Shown here in pieces: positions 9,302 through 19,084 of a stretch of 64,000 nt of DNA. This DNA is from Rickettsia endosymbiont of Lasioglossum villosulum (GTDB lineage Bacteria > Pseudomonadota > Alphaproteobacteria > Rickettsiales > Rickettsiaceae). The stretch lies in the NCBI RefSeq assembly GCF_964026455.1, contig NZ_OZ032152.1, positions 310,001 through 374,000 of the forward strand, given 5' to 3'. The stretch's first letter is position 1. Each line of letters starts with the position of its first letter. The notes beneath the pieces are model-generated. The model saw nothing but the letters and a program-made list of their open reading frames with translations, searched no databases and was not told the DNA's origin. Position numbers and translations under genes: made by a program.

Positions 9302-10648
9302 TTAAGAACTACCTAACAATAATTTCAAATCCTTTAAGTGAGCTATTGAAGATATAAAATCATGAGTTAAATTTTCTGACCTGGAACAAATAATATTATT
9401 AAATCCAAGCTTTAAAGCCTCTTTTATTCTTGCTTCGGCTTTGGCAGTTTTTCTTATTTCACCCGATAGGCTTATTTCACCAAAAAATACGCTATGCTCC
9501 GGTAGAGGCTTATTTGTAGCTGCGGAAATAAGGCTAGCTGCTACCGCTAAATCTGATGCAGGTTCGTTTATTTTAAGTCCGCCTGCAATACTTAAATATA
9601 CTTCATAATTGGCAAGATTTAGTCCTATTCTGCTACTTAATACCGCAAGCATCATTGATAACCTGTTAACGTCCCAGCCGACAGCAGAGCGTCTAGGCGT
9701 TACCATATTTGACGGCACTATTAAAGCTTGCACTTCCATAAGTAGTGGTCTTGAACCTTCGATTCCAGCAAAAATTGCTGTACCTATCACATTTTGCTCT
9801 CGCTTCATCAAAAATAACTCGGATGGGTTAGTGACCTCGATAAGCCCGCTACTGCTCATCTCAAACACACCTATTTCCCCAACTCCGCCAAAACGGTTTT
9901 TATAAGAGCGTAAAATACGGAAATGGTTATTATGATCACCCTCGAAATATAGTACAGTATCAACTAAATGCTCAAGCAATTTAGGACCTGCTAACTGCCC
10001 ATCTTTGGTTACGTGACAGCTAAGTAGAATAATGATATTATTTTGCTTGGCATAATTAACAAACTCATGAGCACATGTACGAATTTGGGAAACAGTACCA
10101 GGAGGGGAAGATAGTTCCCGTGTTGCAATTGTTTGAATAGAGTCGATAACCACTAAATCGATATTACCTTTATTCGCCTCAAGGCTTGCTATAATATCTT
10201 CTAAATTATTAGCAGCTAAAATATTTGTTTTATCATTAACTAAATCTAGTCTTAAAGCTCTTAGCTTTATCTGATCAAGCGACTCTTCACCTGTTATATA
10301 TAAACATTTTACTTTTGAAGCAAAACTGCCGGCAACTAGCTGCAACAATAAGGTAGATTTTCCAATACCAGGATCGCCGCCTATTAATATAGCTGAACCG
10401 AGTACTAAACCGCCGCCTAGGACCCTATCTAACTCACCAATTGGCGTAGAAATACGCACCTGATCAGTTACATTACTAGATAATTGTTCGAAATCTTGTT
10501 TACTTCCTATTTTGGCAATATTCTTATTTGAAATTACTTTTTCTTCAACAATACTACCCCATACCCCACAATCAAAGCACTGCCCCGACCATTTAGGGCT
10601 AGTATTCCCACAATTAGAACAAATATAGTGCTTTTTCTCTTTGGTCAT
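9302..10648 (-). CDS. radA: DNA repair protein RadA
   Basis: RadA (Sms) promotes branch migration in recombination. The N-terminal zinc finger is YICSNCGNTSPKWSGQCFDCG, the RecA-like core has Walker A GGDPGIGKST, the RadA-specific KNRFG motif is in RSYKNRFGGVGE, and the Lon-like C-terminal domain ends in LKDLKLLLGSS. From the ATG at 10648 (MTKEKKHYICSNCG) the protein has 448 residues, normal for the family; the frame is open five codons further, to a TTG at 10663, but the shorter start fits the family best. No operon partner: an ankyrin gene lies upstream on the same strand. Confidence 0.96.
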   Translation of the reverse strand: MTKEKKHYICSNCGNTSPKWSGQCFDCGVWGSIVEEKVISNKNIAKIGSKQDFEQLSSNVTDQVRISTPIGELDRVLGGGLVLGSAILIGGDPGIGKSTLLLQLVAGSFASKVKCLYITGEESLDQIKLRALRLDLVNDKTNILAANNLEDIIASLEANKGNIDLVVIDSIQTIATRELSSPPGTVSQIRTCAHEFVNYAKQNNIIILLSCHVTKDGQLAGPKLLEHLVDTVLYFEGDHNNHFRILRSYKNRFGGVGEIGVFEMSSSGLIEVTNPSELFLMKREQNVIGTAIFAGIEGSRPLLMEVQALIVPSNMVTPRRSAVGWDVNRLSMMLAVLSSRIGLNLANYEVYLSIAGGLKINEPASDLAVAASLISAATNKPLPEHSVFFGEISLSGEIRKTAKAEARIKEALKLGFNNIICSRSENLTHDFISSIAHLKDLKLLLGSS

Positions 10649-10725
10649 GTTATTTCTCATCAAGTAAAAATAATATAGTCAATTAAGAAAATAATTTCAA
10701 TTTAAGAATTTATAAACGCTAGTAT

Positions 10726-10753
10726 AGGATAAGATTTTAAAAAACCTTATCCT
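10726..10753. terminator. Possible hairpin terminator between ank and radA
   Basis: AGGATAAG (10726-10733) and CTTATCCT (10746-10753) form a perfect 8-bp stem with a 12-base AT loop, between the stop of the ankyrin gene and the start of radA. No long T-run follows on either strand, so termination is only suggested. Confidence 0.4.
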
Positions 10754-10799
10754 GTATTCATTCGTATTATAAAGATTGGGTTAATGCAGTTGAATTTAA

Positions 10800-12503
10800 T
10801 TATAAGCTGTAAGAAGAAGCATCCTTATTATGTAGTGATTCACCGTAACTTTCTGCTTCTGATGCTCCTAAAATTGATACTCCATCATTTATAGGAGTTT
10901 TAGCTTCATCTTCTCTAGAAATTTCTAGAAAACTAAATATTTCTTTTTGCTTAGTATCCATGTTTTTATGAGAAAGTAGCATTTTAACTATATTAGTTTT
11001 TTCATTAGAAAAAGCTATCAATAAAGCGGTTTCTTTACCTTTGTTTAATTCATTAATTTTAATATCTTCACGAGAAAGTAGCACTTTAACTATCTCAGGC
11101 TTATCGTTATCAACGGCTTTATGTAAAGGAGTCTTTCCTTGGTTATCTTTTTCATTTACATCAGTTTCTTTACGAAGAAGTAGCATTTTAACTATCTCAG
11201 GTCTATTACTCTTAACCGCTCCATGTAAAGGAGTCTCTCCTTGGTTATCTTTTTCATTTACATCAATCTCTTCACAAAGAAGTAGCATTTCAATTATCTT
11301 ATGGTTGTAACTACGTATAGCTTTATGTAAAGGAGTATCTCCATATTTATCTTTTTCATTGACATTAATATTTTCACAGGAAAGTAACATTTCAACTATC
11401 TCAGGGTTACTACTCTTAATAGCTAGATGTAAAGGAGAATTTCCTCCTAAATCTTTTGTATTAACTTCAAGATTTTTATAAGAAGTTAGGAATTTAACTA
11501 CCTCAGTTTTTCCCTGATCAATAGCTGCATGTAAAAGTGTATTACCATTTTCATCTTCTGCGTTAATATCAAACTCTTCAAGATTTATTAGATATCTGAA
11601 TATGTCTTCATCAAAATTAACTATTACTTTATTATCTACAGATCTAGAATAGAAATCTATTTTTTCTTCCATTAATGTTCGTATGATATCATTTTTATCA
11701 AAAAATGTAGCTATAGGAAAAATCTCTTTTCCTAACTCTGTAACGTTTATAAATTGTATAAGATCATCTAATATAAATTCTATGAGTTCATATATTGTAC
11801 TATCTTGACTTTCATGCAATCCCAATAATATCTTAGTTAATTCATTAGATATTTTAATTCCTTGATAGTTACTTAAATTTTTGGTATCTTTTTCAAAGAA
11901 TGCAGCTATTAGTTCTAACTCTTTTTTATCAAAATTATCTATTTTGCCAAGCTCAATAAGTTTTCTTAAAGTTAAAGGACAGATACCTGCAATAACGCAT
12001 TCTATAAGTTTAAAATTAGATTTTATATCTATCTCATTTATTTTATATAATTCTCTGCTTTCTATGTAGTTTATATCAATAAAGCTAATTTGTTTGTCAC
12101 TAAGCAGTTTTAAAATATTATCTTTTAATAAATCCACTGATTTTTCGTCTGGTATATCCATTAAATCTTTCAATCCTTGTAAAGGCTTATCAGGATAAAA
12201 ATTACGAGCTGCTTCAAATAGCTTTTTTACCAAAGAAACTCCATCATCATCAGTCATATGACTATGCTCTGCTAAGGTGCATAGTAAGTCATAATTACTT
12301 AAATAAGGTTCTATTTCTTCTTTTGTCACTATTCCTTCTTTTACTAATTTATGTTCTTCAACATTAGTTACCTCTTTTCTTCCTCTTAAATTACTTTGCT
12401 GTTTTTGTAAGTTTTGAAAGTTTTGTTTGTTAAGATCTTGAAGAGAGGTTTTATACTCATTAATTAAAGCTTTTTTTTCTTCAATAGAAGTAATTTGATT
12501 TGG
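10800..12503 (-). pseudogene. Ankyrin-repeat protein, 5' end destroyed by intron insertion
   Basis: The minus frame is open from the intron boundary (about 12503) to the stop at 10800. It encodes NQITSIEEKKALINEY, then VTNVEEHKLVKEGIVTKEE and about six ankyrin repeats (pattern NTLLHAAIDQGKTEVVKFL). The paralogue at 14593-17442 carries the matching text (DQATSPDEKK..., ITNVEEHKLVKEGIVTKEK), which shows that the reading frame should continue upstream. Instead a group II intron in the opposite orientation follows, and the original start, MKAKVNLLPAKELYS, survives at 14177-14135 beyond it. About 300 bases seen in the paralogue between these pieces are missing. An ATG at 12329 could still drive a shortened 509-residue protein. 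The C-terminus ends ILGASEAESYGE.., a tail shared with the paralogue. Confidence 0.8.
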
Positions 12504-14120
12504 GTGCTAGGCGAAGTGGATAAATTACAGTTGGTGAGAATCCAATCTACGTAAAGTTTAGCCAGCAGCGTAGAACCAAATCTCACATGTAAGGAGGTAA
12601 CGAATTATGTGAAGCTGAGAGGCGGGATGTATTGGGTTGTAACGCAAGTGAAGGATATAAGCTCCGAAATGTACAATATTGTAGAGGTTGACATGTTGTA
12701 TCACATGGAAAGCAGAATGTGTAGTTGCGATAAGGCAAGCAACTATTGCTCTACCGGAGTCTCAGGCCACGACACGATACAAGATGGAATTTATCTAAAT
12801 CTAGGAGATCCATTGTATTCTTACGTAAGTGAGTACTTTGAAACAAGTTGTCAAGAGCAAGGATTAAAGGAAGATACAATGGAAGTCGGACTGACTAATA
12901 GTACTTTGAGCATGGGAAAGCCATGTACATGGGGAAGTGGTCAGCAATATAGCGTTAGTTTAAGTACGCTTAATTCACTAATACACGGAGGTTAGAGAGT
13001 AGAATGGAAAGTAAACTTAAACTTATATCTGCGAAAGCTAAGGAAGATAAGAGACTAAAATTTACGGCATTAGTGCATCATGTAAATAAGGAAAATCTTA
13101 TTGAATGTTACAAGGAGCTAAAGAAAAATAGAGCTTGTGGCATAGATGAAGTAACAGTTGAAGAATATGGCAAGAATCTTGAAGAGAATATAGACAATCT
13201 GCTACATAGACTGAAGGATAAAAGCTATAGAGCCAATGCTGTACGACGGGTAGAAATACCTAAAGCTAATAGTAAAGAAAAGCGAGGGCTTGGCATTCCG
13301 ACAGTTGAAGATAAATTAGTGCAGCTAGTAGTTAAGAAGTTATTAGAAGCAATATATGAACAAGATTTTCTAGAGTGCTCTTATGGATTCAGGCCTAACT
13401 TAAGCTGTCATGCAGCAATAAAAGCGTTAGATACAGTAGTAATGAAAAAGCCAATTAACTATGTTGTAGAAGTTGATATTAGAAAATTTTACGATAACAT
13501 AAATCATTACTGGTTGCAAAGGTGTTTAGAAGAGAGAATATTAGACAAGAATTTTATATGGCTAATAAGAAGGCTTTTAAAAGCAGGAGTAATCAAGGAT
13601 GGTGTTGTTAGTACCAGCGATCAAGGTACATCGCAAGGCTCAGTGGCAAGCCCAATTCTTGCAAATATCTATTTACATTATGTTTTAGATTTATGGTTTG
13701 GGAAAGTTGTTAAACCAAAAGCTAAAGGCTATGTTGAACTAATCAGATATTGTGATGATTTTGTGGTGTGTTGCGAAAGTCAGAAGGATGCGGAAGAATT
13801 TTTAAGCCTACTACATGATAGATTAAAAAGTTTTGGATTAGCTATATCAGAAGAGAAAACAAGGATTGTTAAGTTTGGTAGACGTCCTTGGCAACTCGCC
13901 AGTAAAAATAAAGAGAAATTAGAGACATTTAACTTTCTGGGTTTTACCCATTATTGCGGGAAAAGTAGGCAAGGATACTTTATAATGGGTCATAAGACTA
14001 TAAAGAGTAGCTTTGCAAGAAAACTAAAAGAAACGCAAGAATGGTTAAAAGCAATAAGATCTCAAGCAGTTTTAAAAGACTGGTGGCCAATACTGAAATC
14101 AAAATTAACAGGACATTATT
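12504..14120 (+). mobile_element. 3'-truncated group II intron
   Basis: The 5' end starts GTGCTAGGCG (12504), a GTGYG-like group II intron boundary, followed by about 500 bases of structured, non-coding sequence and an intron-encoded reverse transcriptase. The RT breaks off in its maturase (X) domain at GGACATTAT near 14119, and no domain V or VI sequence follows. Immediately after is the 5' end of the ankyrin gene. The intron lies antisense to the ankyrin gene, so it could not splice from that gene's message even if complete. The missing 3' end means it is no longer mobile by itself. Confidence 0.75.
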
Positions 14121-14134
14121 TCCTTCAATTATAG
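13004..14134 (+). CDS. Group II intron reverse transcriptase/maturase, C-terminally truncated
   Basis: A 376-residue LtrA-type protein. RT blocks are visible in order: KNRACGIDEVTVEEYG (RT0/1), VEIPKANSKEKRGLGIPTVEDK (RT2), ECSYGFRPNLSCHAAI (RT2a/3), VVEVDIRKFYDNINH (RT4), GTSQGSVASPILANIYLHYVLD (RT5, shortened here), RYCDDFVV (RT active site, YCDD instead of the common YADD), and FLGFTHYCGKSRQG (RT7). The maturase domain starts but stops at KSKLTGHYFLQL, where family members continue for at least 40 residues; the endonuclease domain, if ever present, is gone. An AGGAGG-like site (acggagg) sits about 12 bases before the ATG. Confidence 0.85.
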   Translation: MESKLKLISAKAKEDKRLKFTALVHHVNKENLIECYKELKKNRACGIDEVTVEEYGKNLEENIDNLLHRLKDKSYRANAVRRVEIPKANSKEKRGLGIPTVEDKLVQLVVKKLLEAIYEQDFLECSYGFRPNLSCHAAIKALDTVVMKKPINYVVEVDIRKFYDNINHYWLQRCLEERILDKNFIWLIRRLLKAGVIKDGVVSTSDQGTSQGSVASPILANIYLHYVLDLWFGKVVKPKAKGYVELIRYCDDFVVCCESQKDAEEFLSLLHDRLKSFGLAISEEKTRIVKFGRRPWQLASKNKEKLETFNFLGFTHYCGKSRQGYFIMGHKTIKSSFARKLKETQEWLKAIRSQAVLKDWWPILKSKLTGHYFLQL

Positions 14135-14592
14135 AATAAAGTTCTTTAGCTGGTAATAAGTTAACTTTTGCTTTCATGTTAATACTTTATTAAAATTTTT
14201 GATGTATTTTAATAAATAATTATTAATTTGTCAATAATTTGTGTTGAGTAAATTAAGGGATATCGTTTAAAAGTGCTGTTACGTGAATTAGCTCAGCTAA
14301 TGTCACCCCGTGGCTTGACCCTATAGTACCGGACAGTTTTAAAAAAGTGTTATATTTTATTCAGGTGTAGGTGACCTTATATGTCATTCCCGTCGTTGCT
14401 AAGAATGACATAGAAGCTATGCGATAATACTCGGCAGGCAAATGACATAATCATATTATAACATCTTTATAGTATTACCTCAAATAGAATGATAACATAT
14501 ATAAAATATTATATAATTTCAAGAAAATCTTTAGTTTATTTAGCACTTAAAAAAGATACTATTAATTACATAATTTTCTTATAAAAAAAATA
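14135..14592. other. Spacer with ankyrin-gene 5' remnant and MITE-like left end
   Basis: 14135-14177 (minus) holds the start of the disrupted ankyrin gene: ATG at 14177 then KAKVNLLPAKELYS. The region upstream of it (14178-14260, minus strand) resembles the region upstream of the second ankyrin gene (both have aaattattgac then an A/T tract), so the two genes shared a promoter. At 14324 a TAGTACCGGACAGTT end begins a copy of the element found at 7230, matching it closely for about 65 bases (to tgacctta, tatgtcattccc). No matching right end is visible. No other gene is seen. Confidence 0.65.
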
Positions 14593-17442
14593 TTACAAGC
14601 CATAACTTTCTTGATCTTCTTCTAATCCTCCTAAAACAGATGTATCTAGTTCTATATTAGAAATCGGCACAGAATCATTTTGCACTTTTTCAGTAAGCTT
14701 AGCTTCATGTAAACGTAAAATTTCAGCTATTTCAGTTTCTTTCCACCAAATAGCACACTCTAAGAGAGTATTGCCAGTACTATTTTTTTCATTTACTTTA
14801 ATATCCGGGTGAGAAAGCAAAAGCTTTACTAGTTCAGTTTTACCCTCTCTGATAGCCTTTTCTAAAGGAGCTCGATTCCATTTGTCTTTTTCATTAACTT
14901 TAATATCTGGATGAGAAAGTAATAATTTAACTATTTTAGATTTACCACTATCGATAGCTTTCTCTAAAAGAGTTTCTCCCAGCTGATTTTTTTCTTTAAC
15001 GTTAATATCTTTATGTGAAAGCAAAAGCTCTACTATTTCAGTTTTACCATGACTAATAGCCTGCTCTAAAGGAGTTTTATCCCATCCATCTTTTTCATTT
15101 ACTTTAATATCTGGATGTGAAAGTAATAGCTCTACTATTTCTTTTTTATCCAACCAAATGGCTTGATTTAATGGGGTATTTCTGGCGTTATCCTGTTCAT
15201 TAATATTAACCTCTGAAAAAGAAAGCAGTTTTTTCACTATAAATGTTTTACCAAGATTAATCGCTGAATGAAAAACAGTATTACCAGAACTGTTTTTGTC
15301 ATTAATTTTAATATTTTTATAGGAAAGTAAACTTTCTACTAATTCAGATTTATCATAAAAAATTATACTATTTAAAATATTGTTACCATATTGATCTTTT
15401 TGATTAATATCAATGCAGTTATGAGAAATTAAAAGTTCAAATATTTCCAGTTTAATAATAGCAAAATTTAAAAGCGAATAATTATTTTGATTTTCTTTAT
15501 TAACATCTAGATGAGAAAGTACTATTTTAACTATTTCAGGATTATTACTATTGACAGCTTGATATAAACATTCTTTTTCCTCATTGATATTCATATTCGG
15601 ATGAAAAATTAATTTCTTAACTATCTCAACTTTATTACCTTTAATAGCCAACATTAAAGGAGTATTTCCCCATTGATCTTTTGCATTAAGTTTAACATCG
15701 TTATGGGAGAGTAACTTTTCAACTATTTCAAGTTTGTCATTATTGATAGCTCGATGTAAAAATGTTCTATTTTCTTGGTCTTTTTCATTAACATTAATAT
15801 TCGGATAAGGAAGTAGCATTTCGACTATTTCAGCTTCAGCACAAATAACAGCTAACTCTAAAAGAGTACTTCCATTCTGATTTTTTGTACTTAAATCAAT
15901 ATCTGGATGAGAAAGTAATGCTTCAACTACTTGATATTTATTGCTACTAACCGCACACACTAAAGGAGTATTACCATTCTGATCCTTTTTATTAATTTTA
16001 ATATCTTTATGAGAAACTAGTATTTCAACTATTTCGATTAAGCTATTAGTAATAGCCTGATGTAGAGGAGTATTACCATGTTGATCTTTTCCATTAACTT
16101 CAATATTTGGATGTGTAAGTAGGAGTTTAGCTATTTCAAGCTCTCTCTCTTTAATAGATGCTTCTAAAAGAGTCTCGTCGTCTTCACCTAGTTCATTAAC
16201 ATTTAACCCCTCAAAACCTAATAAATATTCAAATATTTCTATATTATCAAAATTGAATTCTAAAGACTTAATTAAAGCTTTAGAAGAAGGGTTAATTTTG
16301 GCTTCTTTTAATTTTTTTATTATATTTATATTTTCATAGCATGCAGCCGCTACAACAAGTTCTTCTGCTACATTTTGTACATTTATAAAAGGTATTAGAT
16401 CATCTAAATCATAGGCAAGTTCTTCATTTAAATTTAATAATAGTTTACTTACCTCATTAGATAATTTTGTTTCTTGAGATTTATTTAAAGCATCAGTATC
16501 TTTTTCAAAAAATGCAGCTACTAGCTCTAATTCATTTCTATTAAAATTATCTATTTTATCGTCTTCAATAAGTTTTTGTAAACTTAAAGGGCAGCCACCT
16601 GCAATAATACATTCTAAAAGCTTAAAATGAGCTTTTATTTCTATCTGATTTATTCTATGTAATTCTTTGCTTTCTATATAATTTATATCTACAAAGCTAA
16701 TTTGTTTGTTGTCAAGCAATTCTAAAATATTATCTCCTAATAAACTACTTGCCTTTTGGTATGGTAACTCCATCAACTCTTTTAACCCTTGTGATGGATT
16801 AGAATAAAAATTTCTAGCTATTTCAAATAATCTTTTTACCAGAGGAGTATTTTCTTCATTCGTTAAACTGCTGTTTTCGGCTAATAAATTAAGCAATTCA
16901 TAATTGCTTAAATAAGGCTCTATTTTTTCTTTTGTTACTATTCCTTCTTTTACTAATTTATGTTCTTCAACATTAGTTATTTCTTTATTATCTCTTAAAT
17001 CATCTTGCTTCTTTTGTAAATTCTGAGCTATTTGCTTATTAAAAGCTTCAATTTCTAGTTTGTATTGACTAATTATGACTTTCTTTTCATCAGGTGAAGT
17101 AGCTTGATCTAATCTATTTAAATATTCTTTTTCTAATTCAGTACTTGGTTCTAATTTAGTATTTTGTTTTATATTTTTTAGAATTCCATTTTTTATTAAT
17201 TCTGCAGTTTGCGTATATATATTTTTTTGTTCTTCTTTAGTAATTTTTTTATATTTACAGTAGTCTATAATTGCCTGATTAATTTCCTCAATTTCATCAT
17301 CTAATCCCGAATAATCGCTATTTTTTTGGATTAAACCAATGCTTGTTATTTGCTCTACAATATATTTAATAATATCTTCTTGCTTATTTGATTCTAGCGG
17401 GAATATATTTTGTATTATTGATTTTAAGTTTATTAAAATCAT
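14593..17442 (-). CDS. Large ankyrin-repeat protein
   Basis: A 949-residue protein with a predicted helical N-terminal third (to about residue 390) and about 15 ankyrin repeats of about 33 residues (e.g. GNTPLHQAITNSLIEIVEIL, DKTPLEQAISHGKTEIVELL) up to about residue 915. The tail ends in VLGGLEEDQESYGL, similar to the tail of the disrupted paralogue at 10800. No signal peptide or membrane segment. Ankyrin proteins of Rickettsia are often effector candidates; nothing here proves secretion. The present start ATG at 17442 is probably secondary: the ancestral ATG lies at 17479 in another frame (see findings). Three repeats near residues 600-680 are degenerate. Confidence 0.85.
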   Translation of the reverse strand: MILINLKSIIQNIFPLESNKQEDIIKYIVEQITSIGLIQKNSDYSGLDDEIEEINQAIIDYCKYKKITKEEQKNIYTQTAELIKNGILKNIKQNTKLEPSTELEKEYLNRLDQATSPDEKKVIISQYKLEIEAFNKQIAQNLQKKQDDLRDNKEITNVEEHKLVKEGIVTKEKIEPYLSNYELLNLLAENSSLTNEENTPLVKRLFEIARNFYSNPSQGLKELMELPYQKASSLLGDNILELLDNKQISFVDINYIESKELHRINQIEIKAHFKLLECIIAGGCPLSLQKLIEDDKIDNFNRNELELVAAFFEKDTDALNKSQETKLSNEVSKLLLNLNEELAYDLDDLIPFINVQNVAEELVVAAACYENINIIKKLKEAKINPSSKALIKSLEFNFDNIEIFEYLLGFEGLNVNELGEDDETLLEASIKERELEIAKLLLTHPNIEVNGKDQHGNTPLHQAITNSLIEIVEILVSHKDIKINKKDQNGNTPLVCAVSSNKYQVVEALLSHPDIDLSTKNQNGSTLLELAVICAEAEIVEMLLPYPNINVNEKDQENRTFLHRAINNDKLEIVEKLLSHNDVKLNAKDQWGNTPLMLAIKGNKVEIVKKLIFHPNMNINEEKECLYQAVNSNNPEIVKIVLSHLDVNKENQNNYSLLNFAIIKLEIFELLISHNCIDINQKDQYGNNILNSIIFYDKSELVESLLSYKNIKINDKNSSGNTVFHSAINLGKTFIVKKLLSFSEVNINEQDNARNTPLNQAIWLDKKEIVELLLSHPDIKVNEKDGWDKTPLEQAISHGKTEIVELLLSHKDINVKEKNQLGETLLEKAIDSGKSKIVKLLLSHPDIKVNEKDKWNRAPLEKAIREGKTELVKLLLSHPDIKVNEKNSTGNTLLECAIWWKETEIAEILRLHEAKLTEKVQNDSVPISNIELDTSVLGGLEEDQESYGL

Positions 17443-17582
17443 CCCATAAAGTTCTTGATAAATTATCTTTTTCTTTCATGTTACTAACTTAATTAAAAAT
17501 TCTTAACTCGTCAATAATTTATTAACTATTTGAGATAGGATAGATTAAGAAATGTCGCTCGTTAATCAAAAAATACTCTATA

Positions 17583-17745
17583 TGTCATTTCCGCGGAGGC
17601 TTTGTTGCGTGGATCATTTTTCTCTGTCATCCCGCGACTTGATCGCGGGATCTTGTGCTATAGAATGTGCCTGAGATACCGCGGTCAAGCCGCAGTATGA
17701 CAGACTTTTTCCTGGATTCCTGCTTCCGCAGGAATGACATATAGA
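17583..17745. repeat. Palindromic repeat cluster between ank and rsmD
   Basis: gtcatttccgcggaggctttg is followed by catcccgcgacttgatcgcgggat (an inverted repeat), gataccgcggtcaagccgcagta, and gattcctgcttccgcaggaatgaca. These are three hairpin-capable units in tandem that match repeats after leuS and at 48180. The region 17443-17761 holds nothing else apart from the remnant start of the ankyrin gene at 17479. Confidence 0.65.
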
Positions 17746-17761
17746 GATGAAGCAAAATTAG

Positions 17762-18339
17762 TCAATCAACTATATGACAATTATACTTCAAAACCAATAA
17801 TTTAGTATTGCCATATAGTTTCTCACGTATAATTTCGATATTTTCGTCTAAAACGTAATCATCTGTTTTAGACATTTCAACCACTATTATAGCGTTTGTA
17901 TTGAGCCAGTTATTCTTTATAAGCAGCTCATTACTTTCGGCACTATTTTGTTATGATAAGGGGGGTCAACGAAGATAAGATCAAAAACCGTATTTGCTTT
18001 CGGCAGATTTAAGGCATTAATATTAACGAAATTAACTTTATCCTGAATATTTAAGGTCTTAGCAAATTCTTCTGCTATTTTTAATGAATATAGATCAATA
18101 TCAATTAAAGTAGCAAAGCCTGCTCCTCTTGATAAACTTTCGAAAGCTAGGCTACCGCTACCAGCAAATAAATCTAGTACTTTAATATTTTCATTGAATA
18201 ATTTATTACCTATAAACTTACCGGAAGTTAATATGCTAAATATTGCTTCCTTAAGTTTACCAGTATAGGGACGATATTTAATATTTTTAGCAATAGGTAT
18301 TTTCTGATTTTGAAATTTACCTAATATTATTTTTAACAC
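17762..18339 (-). pseudogene. rsmD: 16S rRNA m2G966 methyltransferase RsmD, frameshifted
   Basis: RsmD methylates guanine 966 of 16S rRNA. Residues 1-136 are normal: the SAM motif LDLFAGSGSLAFE and catalytic DPPYHNK are present. The frame then breaks, reading KVMSCL and stop at 17917. In another frame the rest of the family C-terminus is readable: ESNELLIKNNWLN, AIIVVEM and REKLYGNTKLLVLKYN, ending at a TGA at 17762-17764. One base appears to be missing near 17945 (tgccgaaag). The start overlaps the pseudouridine synthase gene by 7 bases, an arrangement common in alphaproteobacteria. A 140-residue protein keeping the catalytic motif could be made, but it lacks the final strands. Confidence 0.85.
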
Positions 18340-19022
18340 TTATATAATTTTTTAGTTACTTCTCGGTATTCATTCGGCTTAAGATTATCAAGTTTAAAAT
18401 CACCATACTCAGTTCTAATTAACTTATTAACTTTTAATCCAAAATGCTCGAATATTCTTCTAATTTCCCGATTTTTGCCCTCAAACAAAATAACTTCAAG
18501 CCATGAGTTAGTGGAATTTTTCCTAAGCAACTTTATTGATTGTGGATTATAAAATATTCCGTCAATTTCTAAATTTTTATAATTACTTTTTAGTAGAAGA
18601 TCAGGATTTCCATAAGCTCTAACATGATATACTCGTTTTAACTTACTTGAAGGTAGTTCAAACTGCCGAGCTAAATCACCATTATTGGTTAGTAGTAATA
18701 AACCCTCGCTATTTAAATCTAACCTACCTATCGAAATTACACGCGGTAACCCAGTTAATTGTTCAAATACAGTTTTACGAGATAGTGGATCTTTATGAGT
18801 AGTAATTAAACCAACAGGCTTGTAGTAAATCCATAGCCTTGATTTTTGAGAAGAAGTAATTAATGAACCTGATACCTCAATTTGATTATCGATATCAACA
18901 TTTGTAGCAGGTGACGTAACTATTACCCCGTCTACTTTCACTTGTCCATCAAGAATTAGCTTTTCGGCATCTCGCCTAGAACAAACTCCTGCATTACTAA
19001 TTAATTTGGCTAACCTTTGCAC
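18333..19022 (-). CDS. rluB: RsuA/RluB-family 23S/16S rRNA pseudouridine synthase
   Basis: A 229-residue protein with an N-terminal S4 RNA-binding domain (MQRLAKLISNAGVCSRRDAEKLI) and a pseudouridine synthase domain with the catalytic aspartate in GRLDLNSEGLLLLTNNGDLA. The length and S4 domain fit RluB/RsuA-type enzymes; I favour RluB (U2605 of 23S rRNA) because alphaproteobacterial members next to rsmD are usually annotated so, but RsuA specificity cannot be excluded. Same strand as rsmD and overlapping it by 7 bases, so they form one transcription unit for rRNA modification. Intact. Confidence 0.85.
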   Translation of the reverse strand: MQRLAKLISNAGVCSRRDAEKLILDGQVKVDGVIVTSPATNVDIDNQIEVSGSLITSSQKSRLWIYYKPVGLITTHKDPLSRKTVFEQLTGLPRVISIGRLDLNSEGLLLLTNNGDLARQFELPSSKLKRVYHVRAYGNPDLLLKSNYKNLEIDGIFYNPQSIKLLRKNSTNSWLEVILFEGKNREIRRIFEHFGLKVNKLIRTEYGDFKLDNLKPNEYREVTKKLYKC

Positions 19023-19084
19023 TTTACTATTTTTTTATGCTGAATTTATTTTGGTTTATGATTTGCTGCCACGCAACAAATAAT

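Noticed and set aside
11041..11310. Plus-strand frame across the ankyrin gene
   Set aside because: It is the mirror of the repeated ankyrin codons; the repeats produce long open frames on both strands.
12609..12995. 128-codon open frame in the intron
   Set aside because: It lies in the structured RNA part of the group II intron before the reverse transcriptase; its composition (Cys/Ser rich, mixed) is not protein-like.
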